Assembly: GCA_012932865.1 (NCBI GenBank)
Contig: SAXG01000002.1
Location: 372,001-436,000 of the forward strand
Direction: 5' to 3'
DNA from: Amylostereum areolatum
Taxonomy: Eukaryota > Basidiomycota > Agaricomycetes > Russulales > Stereaceae
Length of the DNA: 64,000 nt
The position numbers and the translations under genes are program-made. Positions 1 to 11,736 of the stretch are shown piece after piece. Position 1 is the first letter of the stretch, and each line of letters opens with the position of its first letter. Below the pieces are notes generated by a model. It saw nothing but the letters and a program-made list of their open reading frames with translations, made no database searches and was not told the DNA's origin.

Positions 1-615
1 TGGCCTGTATTCGAGCATTCCGAAGAACAGAGAGATTGGAAACAATATGATATGTTGCAGCGACCGCAGCGTCGTATAATGTGACAGGGGGTTCGGTCGA
101 AGATCGGTCAGCAGTTATGCCAACAGCAGAGAGAGTTTCCAGGACCAGATTGACTTCCCAATCATCGAATGCGGCGATAAACATCTCAATCATATCTTTC
201 GAGAATGCGGCTAGATAGCTAACGATATAGACCTTGTCAGAACAAATGCCCTTTTCTCAGATGCCATGGTCACGCACCTCTCTTTCGATACCCATTTTGC
301 AACCTGGAGGCCGCGCACACACCCACAGCACCCTCCTAGGCAGCTCTTCAATCTTCCCTTCCATGCGTTAACTCGATCGGCATCATACGCGAAGAGCCTG
401 AGCAGGAAAGTCGTAGCCATAATGGAAGTGTCATCTGCTTGAGTGCAGAACCAGTGGTGCACGCCGTCGGACGAGGGGGGAATGTTCATGACAAACTTGT
501 ATATCGTCTCCAGTGTAGTTTCTGTGCAATCCTCCGAGTCTACGGGCTCATCGCGAAGCTTGACGAGAATCTCCCGCATCCGTTGAGGGTCGTGGCGGGA
601 AGAAGAGGCAGACAT
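1..615 (-). CDS. SEN1: SEN1-like helicase, N-terminal part (runs off left edge)
   Basis: Only the 5' end of this minus-strand gene is present. The start at 615 gives a protein beginning MSASSSRHD. An intron at 219-277 joins two exons that continue in frame to base 1. The visible stretch (HWFC, then ATTFLLRLFAYD, then CCGCVRGL) matches what I know of the SEN1 N-terminal domain of fungal superfamily 1 helicases, which act in transcription termination and R-loop removal in the nucleus. No helicase motif is inside the window, so the assignment rests on the N-terminal domain alone. An upstream in-frame ATG at 657 is possible. The gene is divergent from translin, sharing about 280 bp of promoter. 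Confidence 0.65.
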
Positions 616-895
616 GCCAACGAGTCTGTGTCTTCCTGGCAAGACATGAGGATTCATACATAGTTATCGAACGAGGAGCACATACCACAAGACTACCCAC
701 TGTTTCTTGGTGGTAGAGAAGAAGGGGAGGTAGATGGCTTACGGTGAAAAGGTGATGAGGTTGGAGAAATCTTGAGTGACCGAACACTCGAACTCAAGAG
801 TCGGCGCAATGTTATGCGGCAGCCCGGCGCGCGTCGATGTAGAGCACGTGCCGACGCGTTTTGACAATTCAAATCCTGGCTTGCTCCGCGACATC

Positions 896-1893
896 ATGGA
901 CCCACAACATCTCGAACACATCAGTCACATCCTCGACACGGATGCCGAGCTTAGAGAAGTCATTTGTGCTACTCAGTAGAATTTTGTGCGTCGGATGCTT
1001 AATTCTTCCACAGAAAATCAAGGAGCAAGTCTCTGATTTCGACAAGAAAACGCGTAGCATGGCGGGCACTTTGAACAAGATACACTCGACGCCTACGACA
1101 GAAAGTGTGTTGTATATACTTTTTGCTTAAACCTTCATGAACCCAAACATATACAGTTCCAAACCTCGTTCAATCAGTGCGCGCTGTCCTGATAACGTGC
1201 CAGAGTACAACTTTCGCTCTCCAAGATCTGATTCCCCCGTCATGCTTCTGGAAATACAAGGATATGTGGACAAACTCTTTGCGCTCTGCGGTATACTCTG
1301 CGACGTTCTCAGAATTCCTGTCCACCGGGAAGCTGCTGCCCTTAGCCTGGGTAAGCGAGCAGCTTGGGAGTGAGTCTAGATGTTTTCGTCTCTGCCGCGC
1401 AAAGCTGATTTTTTCTCAGTCAACGATGAATGGAAAGACAGGTTCACCCTGTGCGTTGAAGACTACTTACATGGGGTTATAACTATGGTCAATGAATTGG
1501 TAAGTGTTATCCGTCTGCGGCCAGGGATGTCACCTCATTCCCTTCGCAGTCACGGCTTGCTGTCAACGCCGTGACTCTGGGAGACTTCGAGGCGCCGATT
1601 CGGATATCAGTCTTTGTCAAAGAACTTTTCGCGGGCTTTACCATGGTGAGTGTCTTATATCCAAATCACCGTGTTTCTGGTCATATCGCTGTCCGGCCAG
1701 CTTAACTTGAAGAACGACCTCCTACGACGCCGTTTCGACAGCTTGAAGTACGATATCAAAAAGATAGAAGAAGGTATGCCCTTTTGATGTCTGTCGTACA
1801 GCCATCGCTAAGTTAAGCCACCCAGTGGTGTATGATGTTTCCCTAAGGAAGCTAGTGTCGCCAACAGGCAAGGCCACCACGAACGCGGCTTGA
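896..1893 (+). CDS. TSN: Translin
   Basis: Seven exons (896-958, 1014-1104, 1157-1369, 1420-1499, 1550-1645, 1701-1773, 1826-1893) splice to 227 residues, the usual length of translin (228 in human). The first intron has a weak donor (GTCATT), but the joined protein reads through family motifs: the internal VEDYLHGV, then SRLAVNAVT, the conserved LNLKNDLLRRR and DSLKYDIKK with VVYDVS near the end. Translin forms octameric rings that bind single-stranded DNA and RNA. With TRAX it acts as the C3PO nuclease that cleaves small-RNA passenger strands and trims tRNA precursors. No TRAX gene is seen here. A CACGTG box lies at 845-850, about 46 bp before the start. Confidence 0.93.
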
Positions 1894-2092
1894 TATATGA
1901 TAGGCCGTCACCTGCTCGAATATGCATGTAGTACCACCACCGATGTCTTGTTGATATGTAGCGGTAGTTTTCCCATTTGAAATTTCTCCTTTGACCGCAG
2001 GCGGCTCACCGGTTGAAAACAGAGGAACATTATGAATAGGGCGGCAGGACTGAAGGAATGGAGCTAGGATACGAATAAGCAAGCTCAATCGA

Positions 2093-2644
2093 CTATTGCT
2101 TTCGCCGTGAGCGTATACGCTTTCCATTTTGTACTGCCGGCCCCCACCTATGTGGGACGTCCAATATGTCAACGAGAGTACAGTCACCTCAGGAGTCACA
2201 ACGCACCCTCTGACTTTCTTCTTCGGCTTCGGCTCGTGAGCGATGTCTTTAGGACTCCAGCCTTGACGATATTTTTCCACTGCCCACAAGATATACCTGC
2301 TCGCAATCTATTCAGTCCAACAGACCGTCGGAACACGGACATGTCACTCACCGCCTGTCCTTTACCTCCAACCCCGCTTTCCTCATGGTGGCACCATCAG
2401 CCTTAAACAAACCTTCCCAGCTATCGTAACTCAGTTTTGTCTCTGACTTGCGACCGATGGCCTTCAGAAAGGCCTCTGGCGAGTCAATGCCTCCTAGACA
2501 CGAAGCTGAGCCGAGGAACGCGTCAACAGACGCGATGAACGCACCTCTCGGGGGCGGAACGGGACGTTGCAAAGCGCTGTTCACTGCAGACCGCGAGCAC
2601 GACGGAACGAAGGAACGAAACCGAGTAGCGAACGCAAACGACAT
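2093..2644 (-). CDS. Mitochondrial small-subunit ribosomal protein mS41 (IGR motif, FYV4-like)
   Basis: Three exons give about 145 residues. The first exon carries a basic, Ser/Ala-rich leader typical of mitochondrial import, then the IGR core: SPEAFLKAIGR, WEGLF and MRKAGLEVKDRRYILW. The last exon supplies WGPAVQNGKRIRSRRKQ and a stop at 2093-2095. This order is that of the IGR-motif family (yeast Fyv4, now mS41), a component of the mitochondrial ribosome small subunit. The start at 2644 is the first ATG of the frame; the upstream codons are not ATG. It is tail-to-tail with translin (about 200 bp gap) and divergent from the MYND gene. Confidence 0.85.
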
Positions 2645-2898
2645 GGCAGACAACGGAGAGAACACGTCCCCGAACTCGGTGTTGTATTGGCGCCGGTAGT
2701 CCGGCCCGAGTCCGGCCCGCCTGTGGTACTTGGCAAATTATACAAGTATCTCAGGCTTTACTTACCGTCTTACTGGAGACTCGAGTCCAACATCTAACTC
2801 GAGTCGACCGCAGGATTCGACAGTAGATCCATCGATCCGACGTTTTACTTTTGCGACACATCCACAGCTCAACTGGAATCGCTGACGCGTTCATTGCT

Positions 2899-3798
2899 AT
2901 GTCTCAGTCAGGTCCACCTTCCTCCGTCAAACGTTCGCTAGGCGCATGTATGAACACCACATGTGAGTTCCATGGCAAGGCGTCCGACAAAGCGCCGCTT
3001 AAGTGCGTTAAGTGCAAGTGAGTACCTTCGTGTTCGTCTTTCCTCGTCCTAATTAAGGTCGAATCTCAAGGACTGCACGATATTGCAACAAGGCGTGTCA
3101 CAGTGCCCCCCTTTACCGATCCGTTTTCTTACTTTATTGTGATCATGTAGCAATGTCAGCGCGAGCACTGGCCCTCGCATAAATCTTTCTGTCAGATCTG
3201 GGCCGAAACATTCACTTCGAATGGCCAGGTTCCAGTCTCACATATCAAACTCAAAATGGGCCAGCTCATTTGGCTTGTGCGCGGTCTGCCCGAGTATACC
3301 AAATACCTCTTCACTGAGCACGAGCACTACACCTCCCGAGGCGAACGCGGATTCATCGAGTTCCACTTTACACGATGGGAGGAACTTTATGATGCTATCA
3401 AGGCGCTCGAGGAGCAACCTATCACCGAGGAGGTTCAATTCTGCGCGATGCCGGGTACGCCTAGCTATGCGGGGGAGATACCAGGCAAGGGTGCGGTTCT
3501 ACAAAGTTTACCCCTGCGCAAGATCAGACAAGGAGATGAGGGCCGGTTTATGAAGGCGGTAGACGACTATATGCATTTCACGTCGAATGACTCGCGGCCG
3601 AATCTTCAAATCGTGCTCGACAGAGCATTAAAATACAAGGACCAGATATTGGTGTCTGTTACTGTGGATCTAGAAGACACGCACGCAACTCACATGTACG
3701 ACTCGTTATACCGGTGAGATTCTCCTCGATGCTTGACTACCTGGCCGATGCTCAAGCGCTCATATATTAGGCGAATTTCTTGGTATCCCGAATCGTAA
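2899..3798 (+). CDS. MYND zinc-finger protein
   Basis: The first exon starts MSQSGPP and encodes two Cys pairs (CMNTTC, CVKC). After an intron, ARYCNKAC and then REHWPSHKSFCQ complete a MYND-type zinc finger, a protein-protein interaction module. The rest, about 180 residues, has no domain I recognise. The junction near 3095-3155 is not clean: the two halves of the finger match the family, but no standard GT-AG pair of normal length joins them in frame. A final intron (donor near 3715, acceptor near 3772) extends the end to SWYPES and a stop at 3796-3798, instead of an earlier stop at 3715. Partner and process are unknown. Confidence 0.72.
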
Positions 3799-3922
3799 CC
3801 CAGGGAGTTGCACTTGCAGCAGGACGTTTGTTAACTTATCGAGTCTTTAGCTAGGTTTATGTTTTTATACATTTGGTTATACCCTCTCAGGTCACGTATT
3901 CTATGCCATGGCACCTCCGAGG

Positions 3923-6322
3923 CTAAAATACTGGAGCATCGCGTAGGAAAAGGTGCGCTTCTTCTTTCTTCACCCACCGCGCGACAGCATTCGCTGCACC
4001 GACAACGGCGGTCTTTGGTATCCAAGGCGAGAGCGTGACATAAAGCTCGAACGGCTGAGTGATCTACAGCGGGAATGACCTTCAGCGGATGCACTGAGGG
4101 GCGGATGGAGGACTCGTACCCAGCCCAAAACGCCTTCTTTCTCCGTCCGAATATATTGAAGCTTCAGAGGGAGATCCTGTCCACTCTTAGCATGTATATT
4201 GTCATGGAGAATCTGGTAGAGTGTAATTAACCTGATTCAATCATTAGCAAGTAAAAGCTAACAGAAAGAATGTGATATACCGTCGGCGCTCATGTAGATC
4301 CCCGTAAGGCTCTTCGAAGATTGGCGCAGTGATTTGGACGTGCAACCTCGATTTGTAGATGAAGTGTCTAAGACCGGGAATAGCAAGTTCGGAGCATGAG
4401 TACTCAGTTGTGCCAGTACGTATACTCTCCAGGATGGCGGTCAGGGTGCCTTCTTCTGTCAGTGTCTGGAATGTAGTGATAAGCCAGGAAAGAAAAGGTG
4501 AAATCGAAACACGAACCTGCGTCACCGTGTCGGACCATGACCGGATAGATTCGAAATCCCCGTTCCCGCTTACGCATATTAAACCGACACCAGCTGTGGT
4601 TGTGGGCTGCAGTGGCTTGGGAATATCTTGTTCGCTTGTTTCCGTCTCTACTGGAGATGACTGTGTAGAAGCATGATCTTCAGATTGAGAGGTCGAGTCG
4701 GACGAGACGGCCTCCGGTGCATTTGGTACACTTTGAGGTTCTTCTGGTGATTGAAGGAACGTAACAAACGTGTTAACGAAGCCGGAAGAGTTGAACTTCG
4801 GTAAGCATAGAGGGAGCCATGAAGCTGATGCGGACGAGTTGACGATAGAAGGCGAGTGCGCTGTGTTCATTAAAATGTGAAGATCTATGATCCAGTAGTC
4901 AAAAATTATAGGTTCACGCAAGGCACGTTGATAACGTACCCGATGGGTGGATAGAATGTTTCCGAGGACGGGCGAGAGTGATCACATAGCCATGTGCAAC
5001 AAGAATAATGTAGAGGAGGTCCTGTACGCAGTGATATGTGAGGAAGAGAAGATAGTATGAGAGAAGAACTGACCTTCATCTTCGACGTTGGCAAGAGCGC
5101 GTTCGCAGCTCTTTTCCTTACAGTCGGATCTAATTTCAAACAGTGCAGAGACGATGTGTTCATGGCGAGGTCCATTTCCACCCTATCCATCAAGGCGTGT
5201 ATGAGGTTCTCCGCGCCTGAAGATCTTAATGAGTTGTGTATGAACATTAGAAACATGAAAAGGCGCTGACCGCTCAGCAGGCGTCCAAGGTCGAAATTGG
5301 TTCGTCGTTCAAATATGCGGCGGAGCTGAGTCACTGTCACCACACTAAGGACTTGTAGATGAAGATACTCAAGATGAGTGCGCGTCTTCCTTTTCCAACG
5401 TTAGCTAACACCGTGACAAAGGTATATCTGTGAATACTGACCACTGATTCTGGCTCGCCCCACGAGGAAACGCACGCATAATATAGAGGGGTACGCAGGA
5501 GGAAATTGATGCGAGTGTTTCCTGCATTTATACAACGAAGCTTATCGCCGTCGTCCAGAAACACGGAAAGGAGAGCTTGCATAACGCCTACGATGGAACC
5601 CAGGTTGTCCGAATCATGGTCCCCCACGCCGCTGGACGAAGTGTTAACCAACGGCGAAGATAGATACAGCATTTGAACGTACGTCGCAAATACTGGTTTG
5701 CCAGCGTCGGTCAAAACAAAGTACTGCCGCGGTGGGAAAGCATTGGCTACGAAGGCGGTAAGTCTAATCACAACGGAACGCTGAACAAAGCAAGCATGCA
5801 CCTAACTCGACAGCCAAATCATCGGCATCCACCGTTCTGTTTCTACGTCGTGCCCTGCGAGGTGATGCATCTGCAGCGAAGTAGGTTACGACATCTCCCG
5901 GGTACAACCCAAGACAACACACCTGAGAAGGATTCCTTCTTGCTCAACGTCTTCCTGAGCTGATCTCGCAATGCTTTCTTAGAACTCTCATCTCCTGCTG
6001 GCGAGCTTGATCGGCCCATAGCGCTCCCCGCCTCCCCATCGACGGTGCTAACGTCGGCATCGGCCTCCGGCACGAGGATACCCTCGTTCATGTCCACGTT
6101 GAAGACAGACGAGGCGGAGCTTTCGATGCCCGACTTGGGTGCGGTGGACATGTTAGGTTGTCTTTGGCTGTTGAATTGGACGTGAAGTGATGATAGGGAA
6201 TGAGTTGAACGAAGGGTGGGTGCAATCATGGCGAGGCGGGATGGCGTCTGAACTCTATTAGGTGACCTGGGCCCAGGGGTTCCTGATCGCGAAGGAGTTC
6301 GGGAACGGGGGGTAATGGACAT
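3923..6322 (-). CDS. MON1: Vacuolar fusion protein MON1
   Basis: At least eight exons splice from MSITPRSRTP at 6322 to a stop at 3923. A disordered Ser/Pro/Arg-rich N-terminus of about 140 residues is followed by longin-type cores with clear MON1 signatures: PPRQYFVLTDAGKPVFA, LRRIFERRTNFDL, LDPTVRKRAANALLP, GVGLICVSGNGDFE, the basic IPGLRHFIYKSR and, last, RWVKKEEAHLFLRDAPVF. MON1 with CCZ1 is the GEF for the Rab7 GTPase Ypt7 and drives endosome-to-vacuole and autophagosome fusion. Length (about 600-650 residues) and introns (about 50 bp) are normal and no break was found. It is divergent from the first BTB gene and convergent with the MYND gene (124 bp gap). Confidence 0.93.
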
Positions 6323-6605
6323 TATGGTTTCTGGACTAGAACAGGAATGGGTCAAATAACCATCATCGATGAGCAGGTTCTGTTGGTGTCGTGAACCAAG
6401 GAAAGTGACCCTGTTAAAGTTGTTAGACCGACGACACAACAGCGGTTGGCTTGCCACACATGCGTACACACGATTGACATGATCGGCAGTCACTTGCCTT
6501 CCTCGCTCACCACATAAATTGTTTTGTCCACCGCTGCGGTCAGTCCTCTTGGTTTAGTAACACCCTTTTTGCTTAACATCCAGGTTTCCTCAGGTCCTTC
6601 ATCGC

Positions 6606-7690
6606 ATGAAAACAGCCGAGTCTGTGACTGTTCCTCGCCGGATACGAGGTTCCCCTTGGTTCGATGACGGAAATATCATGCTACTTCTCTCTGACGGCGA
6701 GCACCCCGAGCCTGTCATCGCGTTCAAAGTACATCGTGGGGTGATAGCGAGACATTCCGAGATCTTTGAATCCATGTTATCAATGCCTGCTCCTGTAGAA
6801 GAGGACGAAACCATCGAGGGCTGCCAAGTCGCACATCTGTATCACGACGCTCCTCAGGAACTTTCAGACTTCATAAAGGCCCTGTACGATGGGGTGTAAG
6901 TATGCTATTTAAATTGACTAGTTCTTGTACTCTGACTCTTTCTCACAGAGAATTCCGACATCAAAGTATCCTCGATTTCTTCTTCGTCGCTGGCATCCTT
7001 CGGTTATCCACAAAGTACTCTGTCAAGCGTCTCCGTGTGCAGGCCATCCGACATCTCGCTGACACTTGGTCCTATACTTTGCGCGGTCACGACAACATGG
7101 TCTCACTTGCCTTATCTTCGCCTTCTATCGACAATGCGTCATACCCCTACGTACATCCTCTCCACGTCTTGAACCTCGCCCGCGAGACCAGCGTCACGGT
7201 CCTCATCCCCTCCGTTCTCTACTTCCTCTCAATTTACTCCCTAGAAGACGTGCTTCGCGCCAATCACCCCAAACTCCTCGTGGATCATCCTTCCCGGCCT
7301 TCATCTGAACTCAACGTGGACGACATCAAGGCTTACACGCTAATGTACCAACACCGTCTCCACATGATGCTGGACTTCATCCATAAGACTTGCGGCGAGC
7401 GAAACGAAGATGTCCACTGCAAACACCCAGCTAAACAATGCCGGCGAGCCTTCCAGCGTCTGAAGCATAATATTCTTCACGCGCTCTCCACTCGGACAGG
7501 TCCGTTCCACAACATGCAGCAGGCAATACACTGGGTGGACGCGGATGACGAGATTTGCATCCCGTGCAAACGGGCGTTTCTCCGCGACGTCACAGCCGTG
7601 CGGGAACGGTATTGGAACGAACTACCGTCGGTGATAGGCCTAAGGGGATGGGACGAGTTGGTGGCATCGGATCTACCGGCGGATGCTTGA
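6606..7690 (+). CDS. BTB/POZ domain protein (copy 1, intact)
   Basis: Two exons (6606-6895, 6949-7690) give 343 residues. The N-terminal BTB fold starts at WFDDGNIMLLL, continues FKVHRGVIARHSEIFESML and ends in the helix LSDFIKALYDGV. The C-terminal part has paired Cys (CIPCKRAFL) and the ending WNELPSVIGLRGWDEL. Large families of such BTB proteins occur in Agaricomycetes; BTB domains dimerise and often link substrates to cullin-3, but no function is known for this subfamily. It is a clear paralog of the convergent gene at 7915-9360, with which it shares order, spacing and end motif. Confidence 0.82.
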
Positions 7691-7914
7691 CCGGGAGGGG
7701 TTTGGACAATGTTTTCAAGATGCCGCATATCGGACGTTGTCTCTCCCTGGTCTTTCCTGGTTTTCGTCGCACCCACTGTATATTTAACGCATCTACCTTG
7801 TATATTCGCTTTTTGTATCTAGACGGGACTCGTCCATCTCATACACCGAAAGCAACATAGCGCATTAACACATACACAGGCACAATGCCATACGGCATAC
7901 CAAAGTTACATATC

Positions 7915-9360
7915 CTAGTGTTGTACTGACGAGTCCATCCACGCGTGCGAACCTGCACCCAGGCCCAAGTTATCCCAATTTTGTAACCCCATAGTATGCG
8001 GAAGCCCGTCCCACCAATGTTGGTACAACAACATCACAGTTTCATCCAGCTTCCGAAGACATCCTTCGCAGTACAGCCGTCTGTCGCTGTCCGTCCTCAC
8101 CGCATGTAGCAAGTCCAAAAAATATCTCCCCTCGATCTTCGTCCGGAAGCTACCCATGACCTCCCGAAGATGTCTGTACATCTTCTGGAAGTTACAACAG
8201 TAGCTCTCGTCGATGGTGTGGAACTCGCCCAGTACTTTTACAAGGGCACTCGAGAACTCCTTGTGGTATTGCCTGAGGCGATTGCAGGTGTCCTCGTCCT
8301 CGTCCGATTCGAGCCCAGGAGCGTAGGGCGATGCACGCCGTGGCTCGCGCGCGGCGAGGGCATCCGCTTCTGAGACATAAAGACTCAGATCGATGCGTGC
8401 CAGGACGCCGACGAGCATGAGCCCAGCGCGGGTGTCTGCTGATCCCATGCACGGCTTCTCTTCGATTTCTAGCGTGTTGTGCACGAAGTTGAGGGCGTGC
8501 ACGGGGTTGGAGGGGCGAGTAAAGCCACTGATACCGTCCCACTCGGCGTAGGAACGCAAACGGGAGGCGTAATGTTGTCGGATTATGCGGAGGGTAGTGA
8601 CGTAGAGCCTTTTGAGTTCATAAGCGCCCGCGAGGGTGAGCACGCGGGTTAATGCGGGGAAGTCGTCGTGTGCTGGGAGTTCACTGGAACGGAAAATGGA
8701 GAAGGTACTCTATGTTAAGATGACACGATCGGGAGGGTGTGGGGTAACGCACTCACACTCCTGCTCCAGTGTGGATGTATTGAAGAGCCTGTGTGAGCTC
8801 CTCGACGGGGGGTTCATGATGGAGATCCAGGACGGGACAGTTCTCCACGATGACTGGATTTTTGAGCATGATGCTCCATTGGGGAGAGGAGAGTAGTTGA
8901 GCAAAGACATTTGATTCTCGGGTGAGGAGACCCGCATACACCTTGAATGCCATCAGGAAAAACCTCCCTTACTAAAAATCTACTAATTAGAGGGGGACCT
9001 TCCTAATTCCCTGTTCCCGCTGCCAACCTGCAAGGCACTACGTCAACGTAGGTCCCTGTCACCCTTCTGGCCTCAACTATGTATTTGAAGTGCAAATATG
9101 AGGTCAATGTCGACGACGGTGCATCGAAATGTGTACGGGGTTTTGTGAGAATAGAGCCCGTTAGTTCACTTTAGGAAGGTCCCCCTCTAACTAGCGCTAA
9201 TTTGCTGGATTTGTTGATTTTAGTAAGGGAGGTTTTTCCTGATGGCTGTGGCGTTGACTAAGAGGATGAGCGAGCCGTCGTCGAACCACAGATTTCCGCG
9301 GTTGGGGCCAGGTATGAGGCCGTCGATCAAGGAGAATGGGAGACGGGGCGGGGACGGCAT
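7915..9360 (-). pseudogene. BTB/POZ domain gene (copy 2), exon interrupted by a MITE
   Basis: Reading down from 9360, the frame starts MPSPPRLPFSLIDG and enters a BTB domain (NLWFDDGSLILLVNATA). It is then cut by a 288 bp element at 8954-9241 that brings in stops at once. Beyond the element the same BTB domain continues (MAFKVYAGLLTRESNVFAQLL), followed by one normal intron and a long second exon ending LPHTMGLQNWDNLGLG. Removing the element and one AT copy rejoins the frame exactly. As written, the gene is a recent insertion allele. A shorter protein could only start at the internal Met at 8953, losing about 39 residues including the first BTB strands. Copy 1 is intact and convergent. The exon-2 open frame shows no other decay, so the insertion is probably young. 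Confidence 0.8.
8954..9241. mobile_element. MITE-like element, 288 bp, with bipartite terminal inverted repeats
   Basis: The ends are inverted copies starting CAGGAAAAACCTCCCTTAC, nearly perfect for about 27 bp. After an unequal spacer a second inverted block follows (GAGGGGGACCTTCCTAA). A dinucleotide AT flanks both sides (8952-8953, 9242-9243) and is the likely target duplication, because removing one copy restores the BTB frame. No transposase frame lies inside, so it is non-autonomous. The superfamily is unclear: a 2 bp AT duplication is unusual, and the inverted match runs 5 bp further by chance or by design (GCCAT). Confidence 0.82.
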
Positions 9361-9812
9361 GGTTATTGCAACCTAGGAGAACGTTTGGGAATCGTCGGTT
9401 TATAACCACGAGGACGGGCGACCATACACGGGGATCCGGCTCTAACATAGGAAAGAAAAAAACATTGGTCTGAATCTGCCCCCGAGTTGGGCACATACTT
9501 TCAGCAGGTGACTGTATGACGAGTTGCGCCGTCCATACTTTGGGCGCCCCGCTGATGCATGTCGATAGAAGGGCCCAGATGAATGAGGTCAACGACGAAC
9601 ATAGCAAGTTCGGGGCGAAGTCATGGCTCCGTTTTCTGGTATGGTCAAGGGATGTCGTTATCGACGGTGGCAGTGTGTATCTGCCAGTGTCTGATGCACG
9701 ATATAGACCTTGCCTCAGTGGCTCAACAGAACCGTAGAAGGCGCCACAGCATGCAGCAACACAGCTCAGCACTGGACATGCACTTTCTTCGTGTTAACAT
9801 CGTACAGCCGAA
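9361..9812. other. Intergenic, 452 bp
   Basis: This lies upstream of the broken BTB gene and downstream of the guanine deaminase stop. Open frames cross it on both strands, but none continues into a recognised exon or shows a family motif. I see no repeat or clear promoter element. Confidence 0.5.
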
Positions 9813-11408
9813 TCACCACGAGCCGATCCTCTTGCCTTGGATCCATACGCCCGTGCGGTTGCGCACGTCGCCCACGCACCACCACTTCTCGATCATCTCT
9901 TCGCTGAGCTCCGCCTTTCCGATGGGGCCGAGGTCGAAGAAGTCGAGGGGTCCAACGCCTTGCTGAGTTGTCTTGTCGAAAAGGCGGACTAGAGGATGTT
10001 CCATCGAGATCTCTATTACCGGGCATGGATCGAGAGTACTCACTGCTCTGAGCATCAAAAGGGGCACCAACTCGGAAGACGCCACACTGAAGTCCCAGGG
10101 CCTCTGCGCCGCCGCGTGTCGCGAGGAACATCGATTCCTTCCAATCCACCCTCAGGGCATGAGCGCTCTCATCTATGGCTGGGCTTGCGCCCTCGGCCCG
10201 TACGCCTTCTCTGATTCTTGATACGCCCGCTGCCCATCGCATCGAGCTCATGATATCCACGTTATATCCGCCTGCGATGTCCGTGCCCAACCCCACACGG
10301 ACCCCACGAGACAACGCCTCACGAAGGGGGAAGGGACGGGACGAAAAGTATGCGTTGGAAAGCGGACAGTGAGCGATGGCAGTCCCGCACGAGGCAAGGT
10401 GGGAAAGTTCAACACCCGAGAGGAATGTGCAATGTGCTTGAACCGTCCTCGAAGTCAAGAGCTGCGCCTGTAAAGAATATATGTTAGTAGACATACAACC
10501 TGGAAGCGAATGGAAGACCAACTCGGCCAAAGACTGCGGAGTCTTCCGCCCCACGATCGCGACGCACATATTCAACTTGATCGTGCGCTTCTGCAAGATG
10601 ACTTTGTATGCGGGTGCCAGTCCTGCTCGCGAGTTCTCCAAGGCCATGTAGAAGCTCATCAGAGCAGGTAGGAACAAAGCGAGGTGTCACCACTGGCTCA
10701 ACGAGACGTGCATGCGGCTGTAATGGCGCATTCATCTGATTTATACGGTCGATGAACGATTCTGCGGCAGTAAGAGCAGATGATGCGGTATGCTCAGTGT
10801 ACTCGGGTAACGAGGATTGGTCCATGGATAGTTTGCCGACGAAGGCACGAATACCAATGTCGTACATCGTCTGTGCTAGAATGAGGCTAGTTCTCGGTCA
10901 GAACAGCCAACCGGACCAAAAAGAAGATACACACTTGGTCTCTGTCTTGATCGTCCCGAAAAGTAGAGCTGCCCCCGTTCCATGCTCGATAAGTCGCTCC
11001 GCGAGACGCGAGTACACGCGTTTCGCAAGCTCCGCGTCTGAGTCGAGACGCAATTCCGCCCTATATGCGTATTCGAACAACCAGGTCATCAGTGGAAGGT
11101 CCAAACCTGTTCCTTGGTACAGGAATTGAGGGGCATGCAGGTGGAGGTCGCAGAATGTCAGAAGAAAAAACTCTCCCAGAGGTAGTTTGGTGACATCGGG
11201 TCCAGATCCGTCGAGTAGCTGAATAGAGGTCCTTGTATCGCTACTTGCAAAATGGGAGATGTAACCTTGGTTGTCCACCGCTGAAGAACCGCTGTTGAGT
11301 TGACTAGCAGTTGGAATGTCTATCATGACGCTTGCCTAGTAGGTGATTGCGGATGATTTCGAGTCGTCCAAGTTCTGGAAAGTGTACAAAGTCTCCTTGG
11401 AATAGCAT
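9813..11408 (-). CDS. GUD1: Guanine deaminase
   Basis: This amidohydrolase converts guanine to xanthine and ammonia in purine salvage. The protein starts MLFQGDFVHFPELG at 11408. The first intron (11281-11335) is GC-AG. Metal-site motifs follow in the expected order: CDLHLHAPQ (HxH), IQSHLAEAHDQV, TVQAHCTF and VGLGTDIAGG. MYDIGIRAFVGKLSMD is also typical of the family. A 54 bp intron near 10000 joins GAPFDAQS to the C-terminal RLFDKTTQQG, and the protein ends in EKWWCVGDVRNR and a short basic tail. All key residues are present and no frame break was found. Confidence 0.93.
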
Positions 11409-11736
11409 AGCATTCGTATTGTGGGGGGAAAGCGCGAAGTACACCTTGTATGATCAGAGCCGCGTTCTGTCAGATCCAAATATTCGGCAGCCATGCCGCT
11501 CCTTGCCGCCGCCGGAGGGGGAAATCGCGGCGGTTGCCGGATCTCGTTACGAGCCAACATACAGGATCCCAGGATCCCACTGCCCGGGCTGCTTAGGAAT
11601 TGATTTGCTCCTTCGAACCGCTAACAGAAAGCTCTTCAATCAAAATTTTCGCCCATGCTGGGGATTTTTCAGACATAAGGGATCCAGAAGGCCCGGTTTA
11701 CTAAGACGGACCTCCAGGACGGCAACTCGGTCCTCA
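11409..11736. other. Intergenic, about 330 bp upstream of guanine deaminase
   Basis: This is the promoter side of the deaminase gene. A 220-codon plus-strand frame spans 11347-12009, but it overlaps the first deaminase exon, starts antisense to it and has no family motif, so I treat it as chance. No TATA box is evident. Confidence 0.4.
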
